From NCBI GenBank assembly GCA_949130495.1, contig OX422210.1, positions 497,651,760 to 497,715,759 on the forward strand: a DNA stretch of 64,000 nt, in the 5' to 3' direction. Of this stretch, positions 21,901 through 35,225 are shown in pieces (positions within the stretch are counted from its first letter, which is position 1; each line of letters opens with the position of its first letter). Source of the DNA: Sambucus nigra. Taxonomy: Eukaryota > Streptophyta > Magnoliopsida > Dipsacales > Adoxaceae. The position numbers were made by a program, and so were the translations under genes. The notes beneath the pieces are model-generated. The model ran no database searches. It was given only the letters and a program-made list of their open reading frames with translations, and had not been told where the DNA came from.

Positions 21901-21908
21901 TTTTTATA
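21901..21908 (-). promoter_or_regulatory. TATA box (minus strand)
   Basis: The minus strand reads CTATAAAAATGAGGTCC, a good TATA box match at the expected place after the subrepeat block. Confidence 0.4.
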
Positions 21909-22757
21909 GTCCCAGGGTATTGTCGATTAACATAGTTCTGGTCCTGCCAATCGGTAGGTGACTTTAGGCACACTACCAATAGGCAGGATTTTGAACCTGC
22001 CGTTTAGTATTGTCGTTCAGCTTCCTTTGGAAAAATGGTCGTAAATTACAATTAATTGATCCAAATTTTGTGCAGGGCATACCGATGTAAAGGTACTTTA
22101 GATACCTTCGAAAGTACTTTGGACTGATATCGGGTACGGGAGTTGACTTTGGGTCGAATGTGGCTCGAAAGTGCTCGTCGATCCTTTAGGTGGGGGATCG
22201 TCAGACGACGAAGGGTCGCTTGTCCAAACGGTAAGTCGAAATTGTGATCAGGGTAGAACGTTGGAAAGGTTAGGAGATGTACTTCGACGTTCCAAAGACT
22301 TTGACTCGGTTTGGAGAGTTAAATTTGGTAAACCAGGGCCTGAAAGCATTCGGTGACCTATTAGAGTAAAACAGATCGTTCTTCCGTACCATAAGTCAGA
22401 ATTGGGCCCGAAATGGACCATTGGAAAGGATTCTCAGCGCTCTTCGGGGATTCATTCAGTCTCGGTCAGGATGGAGAGGTTACTTTAGTTAAATGGAGCT
22501 CGAGAGCGTCCTGTGGCCTCCAGATCAAGTTTCAAGGAAAAAAGAGTCGTTCGCTCGCACCGTGAGTCAGAATTGTGCACGGGGTGGATCATTGGAATGG
22601 AGTTTCAGTTCCCTTTAAATATTCATTCAGTCTCAGTCGAGCTACATAGTTTAACTTTTGGTCAAACGGAGCCTGGGAGTGCCCGATGGTCTTTAGGTCA
22701 CTACTCCGGGTATGACCAAGGTTCGTAGGGATGCATGGGGTGCTAGAATGGGGTGTG

Positions 22758-25052
22758 TACATCATCAAATTCAAAAACATCCAGCGAATGGACTTTCTCC
22801 TAACTAAACCCAATCAATTGGTGGTTTTAGGGGACGATCCTCTTTTTACTCAGCTTTAGCCCTTCAAAATAATCCCAGAACATGGCATTGGCTTATATTC
22901 CCTATCCACTAATATACGAGCCACATTATAGATGTGAGCTTGCGTACTAATGATAAGTGGATCATCGTGTGGGGCAAAAATTCCTTTGAAGTCCTATCTT
23001 GAAAACCCCAGTACGAGACTGTCTATGTTAACTTTTTTTAATTTTTTTAGTTTAACCTCTGCCTTGGCCGAATTGACCTCAATCCTCTTAGGCCCAACTT
23101 TGGACTCAATTACATGAGCCTTTATATCTTCCAAATCAATCCTTCCTCCTTCCTTTCCTCTAGATATCATTTTTCACATCAAAAGAAATCATGTTAAGGT
23201 TACCTTTAACTGTCAAAAGTTTGGCAGGAAGATCAAGGTGATCTTCATTACAATCGTCTGGCTCTGGGTCATTCTGGTTAACATGAACCTCCTTCTTTTA
23301 TGGGCCATGTGTCCTTTGGTGGGTTAAAACTTTTTTTTTCTCTCGTCTCAGCCTCCACTTTTATCGATGTATTTTTTAAGCTTCTCCTAGTTTAGCAACT
23401 TTTCAACCTCGTCTTTTAGGACTAAGCATTGATCCATCATGTGGCTGTGATCCTGATGAAAGTTGCACCATTTTCTCTTATCCCTTCTATTAAGTGAATC
23501 TCTTAACTTATCTAACCACTTAAGCTCTTTGTCGTCCTTTATCTCATTCAGAATCATGTCAGGATTGGCTGTCAGAGGAGTATACTCGACAAACTTGTCA
23601 TCATTTTATGTTTTCTTTCCTTCATTCTCTTTGTCTTGACTTTGTCTTGACTTGTTACTAGAAGCCTCCTTTTGGTAACCTCCCTTAGCCTCCATGGCCT
23701 CCTCCACATTCATGATTCTATCGGCCTTAGCCAAAAGTTCTGTTATGGACTTTGGAGGATCCTTGGAGAGATAAAAATAAAGTTTTCTTGGTTGAAGTCC
23801 ACTAATTAGAGCTATAATCATAATGCTCTTTTTGTGATCATTAACGTCCAACTTCTTTTTACTAAATCGATAGTGTAGTCACTCAAAGACTCATTTTCTC
23901 ATGTCGAACATTCAACCCAAAAGTAACTTGCCTGGTCGGCTTCATTCCAAAACAAAATGCATATATATACTTCTTTGCTAGCTTCTTCAAATTACCAATA
24001 GATACTCTTGATATCTTGGTGTAATCTGCATGACCAGCACTAGTGAGCATAGTAAAGAAAGCCGAGCACCCCATCTCGTCAGCGGTTGAATAAATGTCAG
24101 CAGACAACTGGCAAATTTCTATGTGATGGACGGTATTAGTACTTCCATCGTACCTCAGCATCACAATTAGAGTTTTGAACTTCCCAAGTGTTTAATAAGT
24201 GACTATTCTGGGAACAAAGGCAAATCCCTCTATGTACCCCCTGCGACTGGAAACTCGTCTTTTAATTAGACATCGAATCTTGTCTTCTAATGTTTGAATT
24301 GAGCAATTGTAAGATTTATCTTCTTGAGATGCATTGTCTCCTGCTCCTTCTACTTCAATAATAGTCTCGACAACTGGAGCTCTACCTGTATTTCTTCGTC
24401 CGCCATTAATTTCTCTACACTCCCTTTTATCCTGATCTCGTCTCGATCAATCATTTTCGGGATGACTAGTAGCACGCGTGACACACTTCTTTGAGGAATA
24501 TTATCTCGGCCACCATCACCTCTTAGGACGAGACAATCAAAGGTCGACTCCTTGCTCAACCTCTAAAATAGTGGGCCTTTCTAATGATTCTGAGGGGTGT
24601 GCTGAATACTCCTTCACTGGTAAGTTGGAGCTCGGGTGGTCACTGACCGATATGAGATATCATAATTTTCATACCTCTCCTATTAGTTTTCCATGTCATA
24701 CACCAAATCCCGAGGATACTCTTGGGATGTTTAATAAATTAGAGACACTGTGGGTCAGCGATTTGTCTACGCTTGAGGCGGTGTTGGACTTTTTTTGGGG
24801 GAGCAGAGGTTCATCCCTTGGCTAGCGGATGCGTATCCTCTCTTATTTTTAGAGTGATGAGATTGAAAGTGGTATCCTCAAGGATCTTTCTTATGATATC
24901 TTAGCTGAAGGCCAAGAGCTGTTGATGCATATGCTACTGGATCGCCATAAGGGACCTTAGCTCCGTCGCCGCATAAACCATTATTGAGTTTTGAGGAGGT
25001 TTGTTAGAACTGGCCTAGTATTTGAAGGCGGATCAATGTCCATCTTTGGTGG
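22758..25052 (-). pseudogene. Tat/Retand-type gag and protease start, decayed
   Basis: The likely start is a minus ATG near 25037 (M-D-I-D-P-P). Going along the minus strand one sees the capsid pattern L-R-Y-D-G-S-T-N-T-V-x-H-I-E (about 24110-24160), then G-L-Q-P-R-K-L-Y-F-Y-L-S-K and N-V-E-E-A-M-E-A-K (about 23690-23800). Next comes F-H-Q-D-H-S-H-M-M-D-Q-C-L-V-L-K-D-E (about 23410-23470), the C/H-rich box typical of Tat-lineage gag. At the end are H-D-D-P-L-I-I-S-T and A-R-I-L-V-D (22905-22970), the lead-in of the aspartic protease. Stops and frameshifts are frequent. Pol beyond the protease is missing because another LTR-like region follows at 22757. Confidence 0.65.
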
Positions 25053-25524
25053 AACTCAACCAAACAACGAAAAAGAGTGAAGAAAGTAGAAAGATGAGGA
25101 ATAGGATTAAATGATGAAGCTTAAGAACCTCCCAACTCAAGATCTTTCAATGGTGATTTAGTATCAACAGTTGAAATAACCAAATCACCCTAACGTGTTT
25201 TAATTATTACGTAAAACTCTTTTAACTCTTTTATAAATATATTTTAAAAATCTTATTGAAATTGTAATACACATACACACACACACACAAACACACACAC
25301 AAATAAAAGATATATTTGTGATGATTTTGCCCAAATAAAAATAAATTGAAAAGGGACGAGGAAAAGTGGAATGGAACACGATATTTGTTCTCGAGGAAAC
25401 CAAAGAGTGGAAAACCCCGTGTCCTTTAGTACGTGGAATACATGGGAACAATACTAGGCTACGATTAGATGTTAAATAGGAAAGAACTAGTTAACATGGG
25501 AATAGAAACTAGCAGGGTTCGATG
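25053..25524. other. Spacer with (CA)n microsatellite
   Basis: No coding signal. An AC-rich microsatellite lies at 25269-25300 with one CAA interruption. It may include the leader of the minus-strand gag on the left. Confidence 0.5.
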
Positions 25525-27340
25525 GTACGTTAGGCGTGCACATTAGATGAGAGGTGAGCATATCAAGTGAGTACGATAATGTAACATGACTAATATGCGT
25601 GTTATTAACTCATTTTAAGCACTTGCTAATTTTTAAACTGTTTTCAACTCGAGCTCTGACCCATTTTCTACAAATCTATTTTCTTGTCAAATTATTTTAG
25701 GTGCGTGGCCACGCATGATCTTTTCGAGTGCACCGATGAGTTTGGAAGGGTCAAGATAGTTAGAAAACTCTACTCTGATTTTATTTGGATTTCGGGGCAA
25801 TTTAGGCCAAACCGACACCCCAAAGGGGTAATCTTGACATTTAAGATTCTGAGGAATTAAAATGGATGAAAATAGATAATTAAAAAGGAAGTGTACGTGG
25901 CTATGAGGTTATCTGTCAGTTTCCAAACCTAAGTGAGTGATAAAAAGAACTAAAGAAAGAGAAGAACTCTATAGGAGCCCTGGGATAAAGACTCGAGCTT
26001 TCTCACCAAAAATCACACCTACGCATAGATCGTGAAGAGAGAATCATCCCTATACCGGTTTCCTTCAACGAATCAAAAGTTCACAAAAAGGCAAGTGTTT
26101 ATCTTGCTTGATTTTAGATCATATAATGTCCATGCCAGATTAATTGATGTTTTAATCATGATATTATGAATTTGGGATTGAAATTAGGTATTAACCTTTA
26201 ATTGGGAGTATAGGTTTGCATGTAGTTTAATAACCATGTTCTGGGTATAATAAATCTGGGTTTTATATGTAGATTTCACTGAACTAAATCTGGGTTTAAA
26301 TTGTTGTTAATGGAGGTTATATGAATTTAGGGCTTTTAAAGACTTGAGGAATTTATCTTAATCCCTACTATAATTCTAAGTATTTGAGGTTAAAAATGGG
26401 GTAAAGAGTACCTAATCATGTAGGGAGATGATTGAGAACCTTTATCTTGATGTTGAGATAAATTAGCTTGGGTTTTGGATGATGGAAGAGGGTGAAATTC
26501 TAAGTTTGGAAGGTAGAAGAAGAACTCTGGATTCTCGTTCGAAGGTCTACCCAGGGCGTTCGAATGACCTCATTCAAACGAATTCGTTCGATTGAGAATT
26601 TCAACGATAATTCAAATGAGATTACTAATGAGATTTTAGAGTTCATTCGAAGTGAGATTTTCGTTCGAACGAGAATCTTCAGGTTTGAACGAGATTTTAG
26701 AAACTCTAATTTTTTCTCGAAAGAGTTAAAATCTTTCTAGGTTAATTCAAGTGAGAGGATAGAACCTACACTATTATGGAGTTGCTTCATTTCATAGCCT
26801 AGTGGTGAGTTGTATTGTATAACTACTGAAGGATTATGTTGGAATGAGAAAGCCTTAAAGAGTATATAAGATAGAGAGATAAATCGTACGATTAAAATAT
26901 TGGGAGTAGTAGAGACGATAATACTACATATGAATTCGGGGACTTGGGTTGCGTGAATAGCTAATGAATACAATAAGTTGTGTGTATACATATTGATTGA
27001 ACTATTATGTGTATAACATACCTATGCTGCTTGCTATCGAGTGGAGGTTGTGCGTTGTGGAAAATTATGCCTTGAGGATCCTTCGAGTGAGATCTTGATT
27101 TGTACCACTAGAGCATAGAACCTAGGTATATGCTATCCGTCAGAATGATAGTGATGACGGTCGTATGGTTGCATAGGTATATGCATAGCCAATTGTCTTG
27201 GAACTATGTTCGTCTCTAATATGTGTGTTTGTTTTGATGGTTCGCGAGAGGTTGAATCTATAGTCCTTTATGCAATGAGCGATGCACTGGGACGTGATAG
27301 CAGAGTATACATGCACCGCAGCTATGTCTCGTAGTGAAAC
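25525..27340 (+). mobile_element. Diverged, rearranged relative of the 2,983-bp LTR
   Basis: 25525-25711 resembles the 3' part of the LTR at 16440-16635 (GTGCAC, GAGAGGTGAG, AGCACTTGC, GAGCTCTGACCC). 25712-27335 resembles its 5' and middle part (14425-16140), including a decayed TTCGAAC cluster (26530-26700) and the phrase GATAGCAGAGTATACATGCACCGCAGC. The pieces are thus in the order 3' part then 5' part, as at a junction between two LTRs with everything between them lost. Strongly diverged; no coding sequence. Confidence 0.6.
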
Positions 27341-27883
27341 TTGGAACGCACACAACACCACACATAACACTAGTGAATCAGTGAAGATGTACACAACAAC
27401 AATAAAAATAATATTAAGTGTTTTTGGTTAATGAAGGCATAAAAGGATTATAAATAGCCAAGTCACGGGATACATAAAAGGCCCTCTTTATCAGGTTTAA
27501 AATCAACAATGGAGATTAAACCAAATTAAAACCAGTTAAGGGAAAGAGACCACATACAGATTTGGATTTTTTTTAGAAAATGTGTTCTACACAACTGATC
27601 TAAAACAAATCTTAACCAATTTTAAATAAGAGAGATTTAAACGGGTGCAAGGACACAAAAATGTAAATAACTTTTGTATGGACAATCACAATTATTAATC
27701 AAGTTTTAAGATACCAAAAAGCTGTTTAAAGTCCTGTTTTAATCTAAAACAAATGTGATTCTAACACGTGCACAAGCACACTAAATCTGACTCAACAAAC
27801 GTGCCTAGATGTATGATCTCTAACATAAAAACACATACAACAAATATAAGGGCCTAAAGAAGATTTAACAACAACAAACAATT
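27341..27883. other. No gene recognised
   Basis: A-rich spacer without ORFs, repeats or promoter-like signals that I can defend. Confidence 0.5.
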
Positions 27884-28971
<1,088 letters not shown>

Positions 28972-29263
28972 TATGTGTTGTTTGTTTTTACCTCTTAAGT
29001 CTGAATCTGAACCATTCAGACTTAAGAGGTATCAAAAAGTGTTTGTTTTTTTAAATGATTAAGAGGCTAACGGTCATATTTGGCTCTTAATGATTAAGAG
29101 GTAAAGTTATGTCTGAAGTCTAAATCAGTCTAAATACATTCATTCAGAAGTATATTCAGACGTAAAAACAAACATATTTTTCAGATTCAGATTTCAGACT
29201 TCAGATTCAGTCTTCAGATTTCAGATTCAGACTTCAGATCCAGATAAAAAAACAAACGCAACC
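28972..29263. mobile_element. hAT-like MITE with internal hairpin
   Basis: About 290 bp. The ends are imperfect inverted repeats (left GTTGTTTGTTTTTA, right complement GTTGCGTTTGTTTTTT). Near the left end is a perfect 17-bp inverted repeat, 28990-29006 against 29014-29030 (CCTCTTAAGTCTGAAT arm). Near the right end are many CAGATTCAG/CTTCAGA repeats (29180-29245). Dense subterminal repeats of this kind are typical of non-autonomous hAT elements. No 8-bp target duplication was verified. Confidence 0.5.
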
Positions 29264-30329
29264 TTACTCTCAGATTTGTGTTTATTCTCTTACTGTTGCA
29301 CATAGGAGTATGCCTACCAAACCTTACGCTAATTTCGCCTCTTATGATTTCTTCTTCATCTGTGGGTCAAAGCACTACAGATAAAGATGGAGATGGAGAT
29401 GTTGTTTCTGGGTACCTCATGGATAGTCTCAACAAGGGTCAGTATTGGATTCCCACACCCTCTTAGATTCTCATTGTCCCCACACAGTTCTCATGTCCTT
29501 CAATCGATATCCTTTTGACCTTCAACTTTAATAACAAAAATAAAGAAAAAGATGATGATATATGGGCATATTCTTTTAATTTCGAAGATTTAGGTTTATA
29601 TTTGTTTATTCTTTGGTTGTCTCAATTTAATTTATGGTGGGATATTTTACATGGTCATCATACCATAAAGCCTTATTCTTGTCCCAGCGAAGGTCGACAA
29701 ACATCTCGACGAATGGAACAACTTTTGGAGCACAACTGTTGCAAGGATAGCCGCTAAATGCTTAACTTGTGCTGGATCACAATTTCATCTCAAGACCATC
29801 GATATATTAATGTGGTATAGGTTTTCACATTGGGCTTCACTCTGACGACATCCATTTCTGTAATTGTTTGTCGCTCTCTGCAAAGAGAAGAATAATCTTA
29901 GTAATCTGTATGGGATGGAAATTATGCTACATGTTATATTGTTATGAAAAAGTTAATATGTTGGAAAAAAGTGTAATGCTTAATAGAAAAAAATGATTCC
30001 ATTTTGAAATATTAACGCCGCGTACAATGAAGGGTTTAACTATAACCATAGACTTTAATGTATATGAAAAATAACAATAGTATTGATATTGAATGAATGA
30101 GAGTGAGATTGGGAGAGATTAAAACCCCACTTTATTAGACCATTCCTGACCTCGACCATACTGAATCTTACCCTCGGACCCAACAGTCAAATAATGAGTA
30201 GACTACTCCTTGTCAGCCCCTGTTTTCATTTTTGTTTCAAGTATTAACCTTATTCTATCAGAGACTTTATTCGTTAATTCAATCAGTTAATAGAGAGTAG
30301 TTAATACAAATCGTGTACCTGCATACATT
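29264..30329. other. No confident gene
   Basis: Reading frames of 62 codons (29278-29466) and 80 codons (29515-29757) on the plus strand have fairly ordinary amino-acid composition but no motif I recognise. They could be eroded exons or chance frames. Confidence 0.3.
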
Positions 30330-30426
30330 GAATTAAACCACACTATGAGAACATCGGTTTTTACTGTGATAGGGGGTTGCACATCAAAGAGAGTTTTAAT
30401 GATATTCTCACTTAGTAGTTTAATTC
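30330..30426. repeat. Fold-back of 97 bp
   Basis: GAATTAAAC (30330-30338) pairs with GTTTAATTC (30418-30426). The similarity continues inward imperfectly (TGAGAACATC against GATATTCTCA). Probably a small MITE-like fold-back; the inner CACTATGAGAA recalls a CACTA end only weakly. Confidence 0.45.
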
Positions 30427-30639
30427 AAAAGGAGAAAACTATGAGAAAGCTAGTTTCAGCATGTCTTGAACTTTGTATCGTAGTCGCGACAGTATCGAAG
30501 GTTATTTCAATTGACTAACTATATTTTTTGTTTTGTATCAGGCCACATTTTGAAAACTACGAACAATCATCACCACAGTGGAGCACGTGGGACAACCTCA
30601 ATTGATATATATGTGATTTTTTAAAGAATTTTGTTTCAT

Positions 30640-30955
30640 TGAAGCATTTGTTTGATGAATTTGCACTTTTTAAATATGTGCAATTGGTTGTTATCCCTCA
30701 AGAAGGGTTGATAGTCCAATAAATAAAGGGGACTATATCCAATTTTTTTTAAATTGTCACTTTGTTAATTTGATTCGCAATGTGACTTCCATTGATGAAT
30801 ATTGTATATTTCATATTATTTATTCATTTATTTGATGAAATTAGACTATTTGAATGTTAGTGGACTAATTGTTATTGGTTAAGTAGGGTGGATAGTTTTA
30901 TAAACAACGGAGTTTGAGACCAATTTTTTTTTAAATTACATTTTGTTTTGTTGGG
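30640..30955. repeat. Diverged tandem duplication, about 185-bp period
   Basis: 30640-30770 and 30825-30955 share TTTGATGAA, TTGGTT...GTTGATAGT/GGTGGATAGT, the ...ATCCAATTTTTTTT/ACCAATTTTTTTTT tract and AAATT-CA-TTTGTT in the same order. It lies just before the hairpin pair at 31019. Confidence 0.45.
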
Positions 30956-31018
30956 AACAAAAGTTTTGCCTTTTGCAATTACGTACTTTGAAATTTTTTG
31001 CCATTTTGCGATTATCAA

Positions 31019-31092
31019 CGTGCCATTAGGCACGGGCATACCCAGGTGTGTGTGTGTGTATAGCTAGCGAAATGCTCGTGCCTAAAGGCACG
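31019..31092. repeat. Paired hairpins, Helitron-end-like
   Basis: CGTGCCATTAGGCACG (31019-31034) and CGTGCCTAAAGGCACG (31077-31092) are each short hairpins. With flanking GGGCAT/ATGCTC the two 21-bp blocks are inverted copies of each other, around a (GT)n and TATAGCTAGC spacer. On the minus strand one hairpin is followed about 10 bases later by CTAGC, close to the CTRRT end of Helitrons. Only a suggestion. Confidence 0.4.
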
Positions 31093-33315
31093 ATAAATAT
31101 TTCCAAAATATGAAACCGTAAAACAGAAAAAATTTACAGATAACAATCAAATATGAAAGTCATACAGATTCCAAGTGTAAACTAAAACAGTCTCATATAA
31201 TTATGTTACATATAAGAAAAACAATCAAATATGAAAGTAACCAAATTTTGTAAGTTCAACCAATTATACTGTTGAAATCAAATTTATGAAAGATTCATAT
31301 TAGACACTTACATTCAGAAATATGACGTGGATTCGACAAAAACCTTGGACATGAAGCTTCCAGCTATAAACAACAGCCTTAACATCAGCAATATACTAAA
31401 GTGCAATTCATTATTTCTATTTCAAAAGTTAATAGAGATAGCTTTAATCAAATTTAAGTCACATTTCTCTACACAATCAAAAGCCTTCAATATCCATGTT
31501 TATAACAAGCTTTTTAGCCTGGATCAACAGGGTCCAATCAAAAGTTGTCCCTTAATTCTATAATAATCCCTAATTATTCCTCTAAAGAATCCCTATTTTC
31601 ATTATCAAGTTCTCCCACTGAGTCTCGTTTAGTTTGTATGATCTAAAATCAGGTTTTATTAAGGATTTGGAAGTCTTCATTAGCTTCATCCAATCTGGCT
31701 ATGACCTGGGAGGTCATCGTATGATCGATATTTCACCACCAAATAAAAAGAGTGGACCTTCTATAGTGTAGATGACATAGCCATTCATCAATTTCACCTT
31801 TGCGATTATGAACGTTATTCATCATCTCATTAATCCCCAAGCCTTGATTAATTTCACCCATGATTTATTCCACTAAAACACCTGCGAAATTAGACAAAAC
31901 AACGTTTAAATTTCATAATGTCAAAATAACCTATCATGTTGATTGTTACACAAAGTTAAAATTATTTTGCAGGTGGGGATTATTAATGAAGTAGCTTATT
32001 AGAAATACACTTATGAGAATATAGTTGTAATGAAAAAAGAATTAAAATCTGAACAAATCACCCATAGCTTATGATATTTGAAGCTGAAAACAACATACCT
32101 CAGTCTTTTCCCCTGGCAGTGATGAAAAAGATCGCAAGTCTAGACATGTTGAAGAGCATTGAGATTTTGCTATCAAATTAGTAACCCCACATAGATCCTA
32201 ATCGAGGAATAGAAAGGGAATTAAAAGCTTCCCTAAAAACATCAAGAGAATCATGCAAGTTTTAGACACTGGGTCATAACCGCAATACCTTTTAGACATA
32301 AAAGAATATCTTAGAAAAACAAATGGAGTGGCTATATCATTAAATTTGGTTCAGGAAGGGCTTTTATTTTGGACGAAATATATGCGCCCAAAAATCCAAG
32401 GGCATTGCCTTTAATTGGAATACAAAATTTAAAAAAAATATATGTAATCAATATTGTACAGCAATTGGTGGGGGTAGAGGGGTGGAGCCAGTACGAAAGG
32501 GAGTTGGTTTACTTCCCCAAGAACACTTTGAGTGCTTTGGAGAACATACTTGAACATCAATGGCAATATACTTGAACAAATCATACTTGAGCAAAAACTA
32601 ATTATATTCATAGTTTAATGGCAGCATACTTTAACATCATCAATGGTAGCATACTTGAGAAAAAACTAAATATTGTTAATACTGATATATGTTCAAATCT
32701 GCATAAAAAGTGAGAGAAATTACCATTGAAATATGTCGCAGCCTAAAATCTCAAGCAACAAAATCATACATGCATATCTAATAAACAAGATAGATAAATG
32801 TTATGGGTTGAGCAGTAGAAAGACACAAAATATGTTCGACGCACGAATGGGTGGTACAATATACTTCTACAATAATTACCAAAATATCTATATAATGCAG
32901 TTACATTCAAAAAGTACAATAAACTATGAAACATCATTATCCAGATTAAGATAACAGATACCAAATAATAATAAAATTACAGTTGTAATGTAAAGCATAA
33001 ATGCATATCAAAGTGGATATGATCAATGGAAAAATGATGAAAGGAGGTATGAACAAACATAATAAGCCACGAATTAACAAAACTACGGATCTAAGACAAT
33101 TAAGTAAAACTTATGGAAGATTGAAGGATCCCTTATCTCCTTCAATATCCACTTTTTAAAATAAGAGGGGAGAGGGTGAACTTTAATTAAGATCAAAGTA
33201 CGTACTAAAACACTACCAAAAAGATATCATGGAAAAATAAAATGAAAACAAGGATAGAGAACATGGGTAACAGGTGGTGGTGACCATCGGCGCTGCTCAG
33301 TTGTAGCGAGGGTGA
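31093..33315. other. No gene recognised
   Basis: AT-rich spacer. Short frames such as 31327-31563 and 32369-32575 carry no motif. Possibly the interior of a decayed Helitron. Confidence 0.45.
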
Positions 33316-33739
33316 GAGTGAGCCACAATATGAGTGCTTAAGTCACTTTAGAAAACTAAAAGTGATACACTACATAAACTAAATCAACACTGAACTTGAT
33401 TGCACCAGTGTATCAGTTTTAGCTTTAGCGTTCATACAATAGTGTATCAATGTTGATCGTTTTACTAAATCACTGCAGCAGTGTTTTTGGTAACTAAAGC
33501 ACTCATAGTTATATTGTACGCAGTGATTCGTATCTTTATATGCATTGTGTACCTTTGTAAACAACGTGTTCATAGTTTTAGTTAAAGGCCCAAATACATT
33601 GTTGCGTACAATATAACTTATAATACAACGCAACAGTGTTTTAGCAGTTTATCAGTTTTAGTTTTAGTTTTGATACACTGATTCATTGCTACAATCAAGT
33701 TCAATGTTGATTGCAGAGTGAGTCACAATATGAGTGCTT
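33316..33739. mobile_element. Fold-back element flanked by 24-bp direct repeat
   Basis: 33382-33406 (ATCAACACTGAACTTGATTG...) is complementary with mismatches to 33689-33714. Further inverted blocks lie inside, for example ATTGTACGC at about 33514 against GCGTACAAT at about 33603. Outside, GAGTGAG(C/T)CACAATATGAGTGCTT stands at 33316-33339 and 33716-33739 with one mismatch. A third piece of the arm occurs at about 33837-33862. MITE-like; family unknown. Confidence 0.5.
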
Positions 33740-34133
33740 TAGTTATATTATAAGCCACATAAGTCCATTTTTGTAGTATATAAAGGTACGAATTGATCTC
33801 CGTTATATTATCGAACTTTGTTTACCGTGGAACTATCAACACCGAACTTGATTGCAGCAGCTGCAGCTAAGGTTCTTTAAATTTTCAGGCCCAACATTTA
33901 CGAAATTGGAAGATATGAAAAAAATAATAATAAGCGCATGAAGACTAATTCAGTATGGAAAAGATTTCCATTAGAAAGTGTTATTGCGACTTCAACCCCT
34001 ATTTATTTATGCTTATCAGGTTTTCCCCTATAAAAATTATGAAATGAAAATGCATTTGGCTCCCAAAATGACTTTTAGAGACATAAATTCATGTTGTGGA
34101 ACTTTTTGAGATACCAAGTGTCACAAAATCTAA
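33740..34133. other. No gene recognised
   Basis: AT-rich flank of the LTR element that follows; it contains only the partial arm copy near 33837. Confidence 0.5.
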
Positions 34134-35223
34134 TGGGGGTGTAAGGACATAGTCCTTCACATTTAGTATGTCATATAGCGCTACAAGTCTGTCAAAAAAT
34201 TGGAAAGCGCACATCAACAATCAATGATCCGAATTTCAAGTCAACTTCAACAATCATGCCGAACAAGGACTAACTTGGTAAATGTATTTAACTTCCATTT
34301 ACAATTTGCATAAAAGAGTAGGGATATTTTTTATAAAAAGTAAAATATTTTTCAATTTATGAAAAATGATTTTTAATTTTTCAAAAAAATTTCTCGTAAA
34401 TATTTTGGATAATCGTTGACGATCTCATAAACAGTCTTAGGTTTCTGGTATCTAAGTTATTTAAAAGTCTGAAGAAGCAAGTGACACGTGTACGATGTCG
34501 TTTGAATGACATCATATCTCGTTCGAACGAGATCAGTTATCGCTCGAACGACATCGTGTCTCGTTCGAATGAGCTGTTTAAGTTTGACACGTCACAGCCT
34601 TAAATGTTTTTATAAATAGGGTGTCAGACTTCTATATTTCTTGTGGAGAAAATAATGGTTTTAACAGAATACGTTTTGAGTGTTTATGGTTTATTCTCCA
34701 TGACTTTGAGGGTTCAAAACTTTATTTTACAATTCACAAATCCCAGTGCTTTTATGTGAGTTATTTTATGGAACCCAAAATTTAGTTTTGCTGTGAGCTT
34801 TGCTTTTGTTCATCCTTGGTGGGGAGATCTCCACAATAAATAATCTGCGTGCTATTGTGGAGGGAGACTCTAGGAACTTTATGACTGCGTGTCATTGAGG
34901 ATATTTTGCGTGTTGATTCCTTGCTGAAAGCTAGGTATCAGGGTTGCGTGTCCTTGTGGTGTTTTTGTGCGTAAACCACTGTTGATTTTTAGATTGGTAC
35001 TTTGAAGATTTACTGAAGGCACCGTGCGTTACACTTGTGGGATATTGTCAAGTGGTCTGTAAGTCAAAGGTCTTGTAAATTATTTCAAAGTTCTAGAAAT
35101 ATAAAAGGTTTTTCCCTTGTGGGGGATTTTTCCTGAAGCTTGTATATATTTAATTTGTTTTGACACGTAGTTGCATATTTTAGGGATGAACTAAAATTTG
35201 GTTTAAAATTGGGTTTCATATGA
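34134..35223 (+). mobile_element. Left LTR of short LTR element
   Basis: Collinear with 36287-37402. Starts TGGGGG and reads through a palindrome block (34492-34570), a TATA box and a long leader with GGGGAGATCTCC and a GACTGCGTGTCATTGAGGAT block. Relative to the right copy, several CpG sites in the palindromes are changed to TpG or CpA. The 3' end is altered: TATGATA here against TATGCA in the right copy. Confidence 0.7.
34611..34620 (+). promoter_or_regulatory. TATA box, left LTR
   Basis: TATAAATAGG, about 95 bp after the centre of the intact CTCGTTCGAACGAG palindrome; equivalent to 36789-36798 in the right LTR. Confidence 0.6.
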
Positions 35224-35225
35224 TA

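Larger units (their letters stand above)
21216..22757 (-). mobile_element. Minus-strand LTR-like region with TATA box
   Basis: A minus-strand TATAAAAA (21901-21908) lies downstream, in transcription direction, of several imperfect subrepeats built on GTAAGTCGAAATTGT, CATTGGAAAG and CATTCAGTCTCGGTC (about 22230-22700). Subrepeats upstream of a TATA box are usual in long LTR U3 regions. The right limit, about 22757, is where the Retand-like protease coding sequence stops, so this LTR seems to interrupt that element. The left limit is unclear. Confidence 0.4.

Noticed and set aside
25510..25530. GGGTTCGAT as a tRNA T-loop
   Set aside because: No acceptor, D or anticodon stem could be built around it.
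30341..30362. CACTA transposon terminus (CACTATGAGAACATCGG)
   Set aside because: The match to the usual CACTACAAGAAAA end is poor, and the longer fold-back with GAATTAAAC ends explains the site better.
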